Positions 15,001 to 24,000 of a DNA stretch of 64,000 bases are shown here, piece by piece. The notes under the pieces are model-generated. The model was not told the origin of the DNA, did not search any database, and saw nothing but the letters and a program-made list of their open reading frames with translations. The position numbers and the translations under genes are program-made. Location: positions 39,553 through 103,552 of the forward strand of contig CAYGSL010000010.1 in NCBI GenBank assembly GCA_964352475.1, written 5' to 3'. Source of the DNA: JAUIET01 sp964352475. Its GTDB lineage: Bacteria; Pseudomonadota; Gammaproteobacteria; Pseudomonadales; JAUIET01. Numbering within the stretch: position 1 is the first letter of the stretch; each line of letters starts with the position of its first letter.

Positions 15001-18000
15001 CGGAATAATCCAGGGTATCATTGCCGGCGCCACCATCCATCACGTCGGAACCTTCACTGCCAAGCAAGGTGTCTGCACCCGCTTCGCCAAGAAGCGTATC
15101 GTCACCTCCGGCGCCATTGAGAATATCGTCTCCGCCACGGCCACTGAGCTGGTTGTCTTGTCCGTCACCGGTCAGGGTGTCATCTCCCGCGGTACCAACA
15201 ACATTCTCGATGTTAAACAATACGTCGTTGTCGCCACCGTTAACCACAACTACGGCACCGGTCGCGCCATTTAATGCGACGTTTATGAAATTAACCCCGA
15301 TCAGACCACTGTAATCGGCTGTATCGACATCCGCACCGCCATCCAGTGTGTCGTTTCCTGAGCTGGCAAAAAAGGTATCATCGCCGGCCGATCCGGTCAG
15401 CGCATTGTCGCCGCCGTCGCCGGTCATGCGATCGTCTCCCACCGTTCCGATCACGTTTTCGAAATTGCGTATGGTGTCGTTGTCCCCTCCGTCGACGACG
15501 ACTGTTGCGTTGCTGCTGCCATTGAGCACAACGTCAATGAAGTTGACACCACCCAGACCCGAGTAATCGATGGTATCGCTGTCTGCCCCACCGTCCAGAT
15601 TGTCGGCGCCCAGGGAAGCATTGACGATGTCATCGCCCCCCAACGTGGACACTACATCCGCACCGGTCGAACCACTGACAGTATCGGCCTGTTCAGTAGT
15701 AAAGAATTCTTCAAACTCGGAGAAGGTATCAACCGAGCCATCGAACCCGTACGTGGCCTGGCTGTTTTCCAGGTCTAGAGTAACGCCAGCATCAGTCAAG
15801 TCGTCAAATCGTAATTGGTCAGCTCCGGTCTCATTGCCGCCAAACAGTTGGTCTGAGCCGGCGCCACCGTAGATGACNNNNNNNNNNNNNNNNNNNNNNN
15901 NNNNNNNNNNNNNNNNNNNNNNNNNNNNNNNNNNNNNNNNNNNNNNNNNNNNNNNNNNNNNNNNNNNNNNNNNNNNNCTCCGGTCTCATTGCCGCCAAAC
16001 AGTTGGTCTGAGCCGGCGCCACCGTAGATGACGTCGTCGCCATCTTCGCCGCGAATCACGTTGGCGCCAGTGTCGCCACGAATATTGTCAGATTGGGAAG
16101 AACCAGTGATGTTCTCTATTCCACGAAGCGTATCGGTTCCGCCGTCGCCGTCATTGCTAGCCTGTTCACTGGACAGATCCAGCGAGATACCGGAAGACGC
16201 TGATGAGTAATCAGCTGTATCCAAACCAGTCCCACCGTCCAACAAATCGTTGCCAATATTTCCGCGCAGGGTGTCGTCACCCAAGCCGCCGAGCAAATCG
16301 TCGCTGCCGTCGCCGCCTTCCAATACATCATTGCCACTGAGGCCGCGCAGCTCATTGTCGGCATCGTCGCCGACGATGGTGTCATCACCGCTGGTGCCAA
16401 CCACGTTTTCAATATTGCGCAGAGTATCGTCGTCTCCACCGACAACCGTCACAACGGCCGCATTGCCCAGATCCAGACTTACTGAGATAGAGGTCACACC
16501 TGTCAGAGCTGAATAGTCAACCGTATCCAGCCCAATCCCGCCGTCAAATTCGTCGTTCCCTGCACTGGTGTTGAACACATCATTACCGCTCAACGCAAAC
16601 ACCAGGTCATTAGCCGATGACGAGTTGATCAGGTCATCTTGATTCGTAGTGAAGTAGCGTTCAAATTCGGAGAATGTGTCGGTGCTGTTGTCACCGGTAT
16701 AACTTGCGGTGCCGCCTGAACCGTTTAAATTCAGGGTGATGCCAACGCCGCTCAGGTTGTCAAAACGCAGGTCATCTGTGCCGTCACCGCCAATTAGGGT
16801 GTCGCTGCCACCTCCGCCGCTGATAACGTCGTCGCCGTCTCCGCCTATCAGGGTATTGCTGACCGCATCACCGATAATGTTGTCGTCGCCCGCCGTTCCG
16901 GTAATATTCTCAACATTTCGAATGGTGTCGTTGTCGCTGCCGGCAACGCTGACTACAACGTCATTTTCGCCGTTCAGTGTTACGCTGACAGAAGTAGCGC
17001 CTGCCAGCGTAGAGTAGTCGATAGTGTCCAGGCCGTCTCCGCCGTCCAGCGTATCCACACCCTGACTGGCTACAAATCTGTCATTGCCGCCCAAGGCAAA
17101 AACGCTGTCGGCCGCCGCTGAGCCGATCAAACTATCGCCCTGGTTTGTCGCGTAGTAGATTTCAAAGCCACTTAAAGTATCAGTGGTTGCGTCACCGGCG
17201 AAAAATGCAGTGCCTGCGCCAATATCCAGTGTTATTCCCGCACCGGTTAAATCGTCAAAACGAACTTCATCAAAGCCGGCGCCACCGTCCAGGTTATCGG
17301 CACCGCCGCCACCTCGGATCACATCATCACCGGCTAAACCGCTTAGCGCATTGCCCTGGGCATCACCTGTGATGTTGTCATTATTGGCTGTACCTATAAC
17401 GTTTTCGATATTGTTGAGAACATCCGAACCGCCATCGCCGTCATTGATTGCCGCGTTTTGCGCCATATCGATGAGCACTCCGGTACTTGCACCGGAGTAA
17501 TCCACTGTATCAACCCCGGCGCCGCCATCGAAGTTATCGTCTCCCGCACCGCTGATCAGGAGGTCACTACCTGCACCACCGCGCAGTGTGTCGTCGCCGC
17601 CGGCGCCTTCCAATAAGTCATCACCAGCCGCACCTTCCAATATATTGTCAGCATCGTCACCAGTGATAACATCATCGCCAGCTGAACCGATTACATTTTC
17701 GATCAGCCGCATGGTGTCGTCATCGCCGCCGTCCACAGTTACTGTCGCGTCGCCGACACTGTTCATCACTACGTTGATGAAATTAATTCCAACCAGCGTG
17801 GAGTAGTCAACGGTGTCCTGGCCACCCCCGCCAATGAACAGATCGCTGCCAGCACTGGCGACAAACTGGTCATCACCAAGCAGACCATCGATGGTATCCG
17901 CCGCCGCGCTGCTGATAATGACATCAGCTTGGTTCGTGCCCGCATAACTTTCGAAGTTAATGAAGGAGTCGATGCTGCTGTCTACTGCATAAGAGGCAGT

Positions 18001-21000
18001 GCCATTAATCAGGTCCAAAGTAATGCCCAAGGACACCAGATCATCAAAACGCAACTCGTCGTTGCCGCTTCCGCCGTCCAGCGCATCGGACCCGGCCCCA
18101 CCGCGAATCAGGTCATCACCAGCGCCACCACGTAGCTGGTTTGCCAGGAAGTCGCCGCCTATCGCATCATCGCCATCGGTACCGATCACGTTTTCAACGT
18201 TGCGAACAATATCGTCCTGGTCGCCTGTTACCTGAGCAACTACGTCAAAGCTGCCATTCAGCGTGACATCGATGCTGGTCGCACCGGCAAACTGCGAATA
18301 GTCCAAGGTATCGATGGCGGCACCACCATCGTAGGTATTTGCACCGCTGCTGGCCACCAGAGTATCCAGGCCTTGCCCGCCCTCCAGTAAGTCATCGCCG
18401 GCACCACCAATCAGCGTATCGTCACCGGCAATACCACGTAGAATGTTGTCGTTGTCGTCACCGCGCAAGGTGTCGTTGAATGTGGAACCCGTGACGTTCT
18501 CGATGCTGTCGAAAGTGTCCAGACCACCGTCACCATCGGCGGAATTGCCAACCGACAGATCGATGTCTACAGAGTTGGCCGCCAGCGCATAGTCCGCGGT
18601 ATCCGATCCGGCGCCACCAATCAGCGTATCGTTGCCGGCACGGCCGGATAGAAAATCGTCGCCGTCACCACCGGTCAGGATGTTGGCATTTTCATCACCT
18701 GCGATCCGGTCATCAAATGCTGAGCCGGTCAGGTCTTCAATGCCTTCGAGTATGTCGCTGCCACCGTCACCGTCGTTATTCACCACTCCGGTGGACAAAT
18801 CCAGATCTACGGCGGACGCGGCCTGACTGTAGTCAGCTGAGTCGCGGCCTTCACCGCCAATCAGAATGTCATTACCGCCGCGACCAGCCAGCACATCATC
18901 CCCGGCACCGCCTTCAAAGCGGTTGTCAGACGCATCGCCAGTAATGGAATCATTACCGTCAGTGCCGATAATATTTTCCACATTACGCAAGGTGTCGTTG
19001 GCGCTGCCGTCCACGATAACGCTTGCATCCTGCGCACCCGCCAAGGTTGTACTGATGAAATTGGCGCTTTCCAGAACAGAGTAATCAATAGTGTCGCTGT
19101 CGGCGCCGCCATCGACCGTGTCCGACCCTTCGCTGGCAAGGATCAGATCATCGCCGGCGTCGCCATTAATAGCGTCATCACCGTCGCCGCCATCCAGCGT
19201 ATCGACACCGCCACCACCAGAGATAGTGTCGTCGCCTCCGGCACCGAATAGAATCTGATCATTATCATCGCCGGTGATTGTGTCGCCGAACTCAGAACCA
19301 CTAACGTCTTCTATGTTGCGCAGCCGATCCACCTCGGAGCCCATCACAGCAGTCGTGAAGCCCTGATTGTCGGCAACTTCCGACAAGTCTATGCTGACCG
19401 CCTGGGCCGCGCGGCTGAAATCAATGACATCGCGTTCCCCATCACCGCCATCCAGCTCATCATTGCCGCGGCCACCGGACAGTCGATCATTGCCTGCGCC
19501 GCCGAATATGGCGTTGTCGTCATCAGAGCCATGAATGCGGTCGTCGAAGTCTGTGCCAACAATGTTCTCCACCCCTTGCAGAGTGTCGATATTGGATTCA
19601 TCGACTGTTACGTTGTCTGCCGCCAAAGTGAGATCGGCATCGATTGCCTTGGTTTCCCCGGAGTAATCCGCTGTATCGGTGCCACTGCCACCAATCAACA
19701 GGTCATTACCACCGCGACCGGCCAGCAAGTCATTGCCAGCCCCACCATCCAGCGTGTTATTCGCGTTGTTGCCGATCAACCGGTCGTCAGCCGTACCAGC
19801 CCGAATATTCTCAATCTCACGAACCCGGTCCACCTGAAACTCAGGGCCATTACGGTCCACGTTGATCTCGGCGAAATCCTGAATCAGCAGAGAGAGATCA
19901 GCGTCAATCTCCACGCTGAGGTCGGAGTAATCCACCGTATCACTACCGGAACCACCAACCAGCGTGTCATCGCCCTCACCGCCTTGCAGTAAATCGTCGC
20001 CTTCCGCACCATCGATAAAGTCGTCACCGCGATTGCCACGAATGACATCGTCGCCAGCACCGGCATTAACTACGTCGTCAGCTACCGACCCATCTATGGT
20101 GTCATTACCGGATCCGGTAAATACCCGGTTGCCGTTAGGATTGTTGGCCAACACCCAAACCTCATCACCGCTCTGGTTGATGAAATTCAGATCCTGCGGA
20201 CCAAACACATTGCGAACCGAAATCAGCTGCTCATCCTGAGAGACCAAGGTTGGTTCCGGTGGTGGGGCCAGTGGTACACCATCCCCATCGGTGGTTTCTT
20301 CATTGAACTTTGAGGTTACTTTGAACTGAAGAGTGAACTCGTCATCAGACGGCACGGGGTAACTGAGATTCAGCTTCACCGCACCACGATCATCGGTTTC
20401 AAAGTCCTCTATGGACCAGGTATTGCCGCTCTTGGTACCACCTTCTATGACAAAACTGTCTGGCAGGCCGGTTAATTCAATTTTGTTGATTTCAAAACCT
20501 ACCGGGAACTTCGGCGATACCTCAATCACCCTGGACATCAGGGTATTGCCAAAGAAGTCACTGTGGTCGGCTTCTACGATTAGGTCTTCAGTGGCGGTGG
20601 AAAAATTCAGCACTTCCGTCGAAAACTGCGATTCGTTGGAAGGATCAAATGCTGAGGCTTCCGAACCACCGCCACCTTGTATCAGGCGGACTTCGTCGCT
20701 GCCAACCAATGTGGTCGTTTCTGATCTCGCCAACTGCAGGAGATTCAAGTCAAATAGCGCGATAACCTCGGGTTCGGGTGGCGCTTCACTGCTGGCGAAG
20801 CTGATGGCGCTGCTGGAGTCTTGCGAAACCGCTTTGGCCTCTTCGACGAACGTGCCCTCGTCGTCAATTGACCGGCGAGTTTGATTACCATCTTCTTCGT
20901 ATTCAAATTTATTTTCAGACTGGCTTTGTGACTGCTCCTGTTGGGCTTGTACAACCTGCTGCAAAACAACTAATACTTCTTGCTGCTGCTGTGCTTCAGC

Positions 21001-21408
21001 TTCGGCTTCGGCAGCTGCTTCAGCTTTGGCTTCTGAATCCGATTCCGCCTTTTCCAAAGACTCAAAAGTCTCGCGCATAATGCTCGAGATAGCGATGAAG
21101 TCTTGCACACTTAAGTTACCCACCTCGCCAATCTTTGAAAGCAGGATATGGGTTTCTATTAACTCATCGTCAAAATAGATCTCTGGCGATTCGTCTTCTT
21201 CAAATAACAGCAGTGCCAAGCTATTAAAAACGACCTTGGCATTATTGGTTTCATTGGTAACGATAATATCCGAATCAACAATATCAATCTTGGCGTCATC
21301 AAGAGACACATCACTGATATTGATTTTTGCCTTCGGCCCAACCACTACAGAATCTGTGCTGTCTGTTTGGGCAAGACTGACATGGATACTAGCTACTTTC
21401 TGAACCAT
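1..21408 (-). CDS. Giant RTX repeat protein (partial, C-terminus outside the window)
   Basis: Predicted very large calcium-binding protein of the RTX class, normally exported by a type I system and kept at the cell surface or released. There is no N-terminal signal peptide, as expected; the C-terminal secretion signal would lie beyond the left edge. Residues 1-100 contain no RTX motif. Residues 111-165 are rich in Glu, Ala and Gln (likely coiled coil). Residues about 265-375 resemble one Ig-like RTX-adhesin domain. From about residue 430 the rest is GGxGxD-type beta-roll repeats mixed with DYSxL and DYSxA modules. The frame is interrupted only by the 100-N gap. Collapsing the gap and its duplicated 55 bp (155 bp) restores the same frame on both sides, giving at least 7,084 codons, still open at base 1. 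The start is the ATG at 21408 with only a weak purine-rich upstream stretch. Adhesin, surface layer or toxin roles cannot be separated without the C-terminus. Confidence 0.9.
8850..15020 (-). repeat. Five-copy 1,239-bp (413-residue) higher-order repeat in the RTX gene
   Basis: Five consecutive superunits, each made of five distinct modules in the same order. Landmarks recur at exactly 1,239-bp spacing. The SQGDD module falls at 9181, 10420, 11659, 12898 and 14137. The DQLFEIENI module falls at 8961, 10200, 11439, 12678 and 13917. The VDTLQxIEN module falls at 9462, 10701, 11940, 13179 and 14418. Two further landmarks (9702 to 14658 and 9953 to 14909) keep the same spacing. No position was found at the expected place one period before or after, so the array is five units long. 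Copies look roughly three-quarters identical at the base level by eye, yet no net indel is seen. In the joined protein this is about residues 2,080-4,130. Confidence 0.88.
15690..18060 (-). repeat. Cluster of four type III (LRFDDL...TNQ) RTX modules
   Basis: Four copies of a distinctive module recur near 17900-18055, 17100-17265, 16590-16775 and 15690-15825. Each reads LRFDxLxxxGITLxL, a short strand ending ASY or AFF, an acidic STDxF segment, then TNQxD (or TEQxD). Between them lie ordinary DYSxL modules. A fifth clear copy is at 6480-6650 and a weaker relative at 2050-2190. The false assembly gap falls at the junction of GGNETG with the fourth copy, which fits an assembler failing in a near-repetitive stretch. 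Confidence 0.75.
15823..16032. other. Scaffold gap (100 N) flanked by an identical 55-bp duplicate
   Basis: Ns run from 15878 to 15977. The 55 bases before them (15823-15877) and the 55 after (15978-16032) are identical. Reading the minus strand through one copy gives an uninterrupted RTX frame, with GGNETG followed by ADQLRFDD. Reading through the Ns as written shifts the frame and produces a false stop at 15796. The most likely truth is a single 55-bp copy with no gap. Loss of additional repeat units at this point cannot be excluded. Confidence 0.88.
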
Positions 21409-21537
21409 CTTTGCTTTTGCTCTCTTTTTTAGGTGTCAGGCACACACGCCCTCGCAAAAACTGCCCGGACGTACTCAATAAGCGTAGAAAAAGCACCTTG
21501 AATGGCTAGTTAGCAGTCAATGTGTTAAGTGGTTTAT

Positions 21538-21551
21538 GTCAGGTATCTGAC
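21538..21551. promoter_or_regulatory. Small palindrome upstream of the RTX gene
   Basis: A perfect 5-bp inverted repeat with a 4-bp centre (GTCAG-GTAT-CTGAC) lies about 130 bp upstream of the RTX start codon, in the 243-bp space between the glycosyltransferase and RTX genes. It could be an operator, but its length is within chance expectation. No convincing -35/-10 pair was recognised around it. Confidence 0.2.
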
Positions 21552-21651
21552 GGGCGTCACAGAATTGACGAGACAGCGGTTAATTATTAAGCAAATAGAA
21601 GATTGTTTTTTGCACAGTGTGAGCTAGCGCCGTGAAGAGTCACGCGGCATG

Positions 21652-23787
21652 CTATGTGACCGCGCTTTGGCTTGCACTAAAGGTGACTCCGGCGGCATTC
21701 AGCATGCCACTAAAGCTATCAAGAAAATCCGAGTTCGAGTAGTTAGCCAACATGTATTTCTGCGCGGCTTGAACCGTATCCATTCGCATGGTTTCGTTAT
21801 CCAGCACCGCCAGCAAACTCGCACGCCAGTCATCCGGAGTAGCGACCAGTGAGCCGCGATTTCTGCCAATCACTTCACGGTAAACTGAATGATTACTAGC
21901 CACTACGCTGGCGCCAACCGCGCTGTATTCCAGCCACTTGGTGCTTGATTTATGCCGGTTGAAGCGAATATTGCTCAACGGGCAAAGACCAACAGACCAA
22001 CGCCTACTCGCCAGGATGGATAAAAATTGATCATAATTCCAGTCTGGCGGAATTACCTTTACCCGTTCGCCAAATCTGTCCAGCTGCGGTGGCTTTGGAA
22101 TCGTGCCCAGTAACTCAAACTCTGTGTCAGGTCGTTGCTCAAGTACGGCTACAATTCCATCAAGTGCCAGCGCTAGATCCTGCTCATGCCCGAAGCCCAT
22201 GTAACCGAAGCGCGAGGGATTTGTTTGACCATGGTGTTGCATTACCTGGCCTGGGCACAATCTTTGTGCCGTATACACAGGTGTACTGAAACCCAGGCTT
22301 TTCAAGCTTTCACTCAAGGTCGCAGTAGCTGAGTAAATCAAATCTGCTTCACGCAGCTGATAGCGCAAGCGCTCTTGGCGAACCGGATCGGAATAGTATT
22401 TGTGTTTTTCCAGCCCAATATCAACCGGCACGTCCAGTAAATTGTCATCGAGGCAGCAGACTACACGGGCGCCGAGCAGCTGCGCTCTCTGTAAAATGCC
22501 TTGAGCGTGCATTCCTGTGTATCGACAAAAAATAACGACATCCGGCTGAAACCGTGACAACACTCTGTCTGCGTAAGTCTTAAACACCAGCTTGCCCGCA
22601 CCTCTAACCCTGCCCACAGCGCCGATGTCTGTCTCTGTCAGCACCTCGCAGTCGATCTCACCCGCATCAACCATGTCACGCAAAGGATGGGTGAATGCCA
22701 GTTGCAAGGTAGGCATTGTTGGTGAGTTGGCAATCAGCAACATTTTCAGAGGCGATTTTTTTGCAGTATGTTTCGCGACGGAAGCTTTGCGTTGACTGGC
22801 ACGATACTCGTTGGCAGCTACCTGTTTCAGCGGCATATAGACGCGTTGCATGAATCGCTCAAATGCGCCGTTCTCTTCGCTTGTTGCAATTGACATTTGA
22901 TAGCTACGCTGTAAACGCTCACGTTTTCGATTGGCCTGAATAAGCTGCTTGTGCGGAACGTAACCAGCTTGTTGGTCCGTGGCCTGATATTTTTTTCGGT
23001 TTTGCTCTGAGAATGGATCGAATTGAGGCTCCGACATATCATCCAGCTCTAAAAGTAACGAGGGGCGTGCGTATTCAAGCTGAATCTCAGTCTCTATACT
23101 CTCTCGGCTTATCACTCCCTCACACAGCATTTCATGCAGCGTTGCTAGCCATAAATGGCCGTGTTGATTCGCTGTAGAAACCCAGGGTTGTGTTTGCATG
23201 TCGGTGTAATGCAGATTGCAGGTTGAACTGTTCCAATGCTCAAGACTGTTCCATTCTGGCGGAATGCTGTATCCCAGCTCATGCTCCTGGAGGATACACA
23301 GTTCCTTCATCAGTTCTTCATACGTGTACTGACCGTCCAGCCCGGCAATAATTGTTTCGGCATTCCAGTTCAGACGTTCGCAATCAAGCAGGCTAACCGC
23401 AGTTTGCTTGGGCCGAGACCTAATTGTGAATAATGTGGCAGCCCTGCGTTGCGCAATCACATCACTTTGAATCAACATCTTGTGGCCATTCATTGGAATG
23501 TCCCACAAATCACCAATATCAGAAAATACCAGCATGTCGGCGTCCATGTAGATCGCCTTGCCTTGATAGTCGGCAAGCTTTGGAATCGCGAATCGACTGA
23601 AAGAAAAGCCGGTGCGCGCGAGTTGACGTTTGTCTTTGGGCTCAGGCAGCGTTACGTGTTCGAGACTGTGCAGCCTGAACTGGCGTTGTGTGTGCTTTGC
23701 AATACTGTATTCCAGTACTTGCAAACCGATGCGCTGCGAGCGGTCGGTGCCTACGTAGATTTGAATTGTTGATGTGTTCTGCGTCAT
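21652..23787 (-). CDS. Two-domain glycosyltransferase (GT8-like + GT4-like)
   Basis: 711-residue protein with two sugar-transfer modules. Residues 1 to about 270 resemble GT8 or LPS-type transferases: an IYVGTD start, and a DxD metal and nucleotide-sugar motif in YMDADMLVFSD (residues 80-90). Residues about 345-700 resemble a GT4/GT1 GT-B transferase, with a LLIAN start, a VCCLDDNLL strand, a GYMGFGHE loop, and a nucleotide-sugar-binding region with KWLEYSAVGASVVAS near residue 620. The linker is basic and Gln-rich. There are no membrane segments, so it is probably cytoplasmic. The gene is co-directional with and directly upstream of the giant RTX gene, 243 bp apart. Glycosylation of the RTX protein or of a surface glycan is an inference; a lipopolysaccharide or capsule role is equally possible. 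The start is the ATG at 23787 with a weak ribosome site. Confidence 0.82.
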   Translation of the reverse strand: MTQNTSTIQIYVGTDRSQRIGLQVLEYSIAKHTQRQFRLHSLEHVTLPEPKDKRQLARTGFSFSRFAIPKLADYQGKAIYMDADMLVFSDIGDLWDIPMNGHKMLIQSDVIAQRRAATLFTIRSRPKQTAVSLLDCERLNWNAETIIAGLDGQYTYEELMKELCILQEHELGYSIPPEWNSLEHWNSSTCNLHYTDMQTQPWVSTANQHGHLWLATLHEMLCEGVISRESIETEIQLEYARPSLLLELDDMSEPQFDPFSEQNRKKYQATDQQAGYVPHKQLIQANRKRERLQRSYQMSIATSEENGAFERFMQRVYMPLKQVAANEYRASQRKASVAKHTAKKSPLKMLLIANSPTMPTLQLAFTHPLRDMVDAGEIDCEVLTETDIGAVGRVRGAGKLVFKTYADRVLSRFQPDVVIFCRYTGMHAQGILQRAQLLGARVVCCLDDNLLDVPVDIGLEKHKYYSDPVRQERLRYQLREADLIYSATATLSESLKSLGFSTPVYTAQRLCPGQVMQHHGQTNPSRFGYMGFGHEQDLALALDGIVAVLEQRPDTEFELLGTIPKPPQLDRFGERVKVIPPDWNYDQFLSILASRRWSVGLCPLSNIRFNRHKSSTKWLEYSAVGASVVASNHSVYREVIGRNRGSLVATPDDWRASLLAVLDNETMRMDTVQAAQKYMLANYSNSDFLDSFSGMLNAAGVTFSASQSAVT

Positions 23788-24000
23788 CCGTGTCCGCTAC
23801 AACTCTTCATAAAACGGCGCCATGCAAACCAACGATGGCTGGGCAGGTGCGTTAATGCGATGAGATTACGGCATCCTTGCTGTATTTATGTACTAATTTT
23901 ATTTGCGCAACACTCTTAGTGTAGCCCAATACACAGTAAAGCTCGCCGAGGGCTGTATTAATTCTGTGCAAAGCCGGGTACGAAACCACGGGGCCTACTC

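Larger units (their letters stand above)
1..20120 (-). repeat. RTX module array within the giant protein
   Basis: Continuous array of glycine- and aspartate-rich repeats. At least four module types of about 70-95 residues alternate. Type I has DYSxL, then VTLNG, a hydrophobic strand and IENVIGTxGDD. Type II has DYSxAA, then NDGDGG, DTL and IENxxGS. Type III has LRFDDLxGxGITLDL followed by a TNQxD segment. Type IV has a GG(L/A)F(T/S)V strand followed by (R/S)xIxxxxGS (near 3100-3250, 3720-3870 and 5220-5330). Each module ends in short GGxGxDxLxGG runs. Only 2870-3060 is built almost entirely of short degenerate runs without a full module. All copies differ in sequence, so this is an old array rather than a recent expansion. 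Confidence 0.88.

Noticed and set aside
8850..15020. CRISPR-like or satellite repeat array
   Set aside because: Repeats are in-frame coding modules of 70-95 residues with drift throughout, with no identical direct repeats separated by unique spacers.
15796..16043. Frameshift and premature stop in the RTX gene after the Ns
   Set aside because: It arises only from the arbitrary 100-N length. Merging the duplicated 55 bp restores the frame.
1..20240. Many plus-strand ORFs of 60-250 codons rich in Ser, Pro and Ala
   Set aside because: They lie opposite the RTX frame and repeat with its period. Their composition is the mirror of the Gly/Asp repeat codons; none has a ribosome site or recognisable domain.
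21630..21655. Hairpin after the glycosyltransferase stop as a terminator
   Set aside because: Only five perfect base pairs (CGTGA/TCACG) and the following minus-strand sequence is A-rich, not T-rich.
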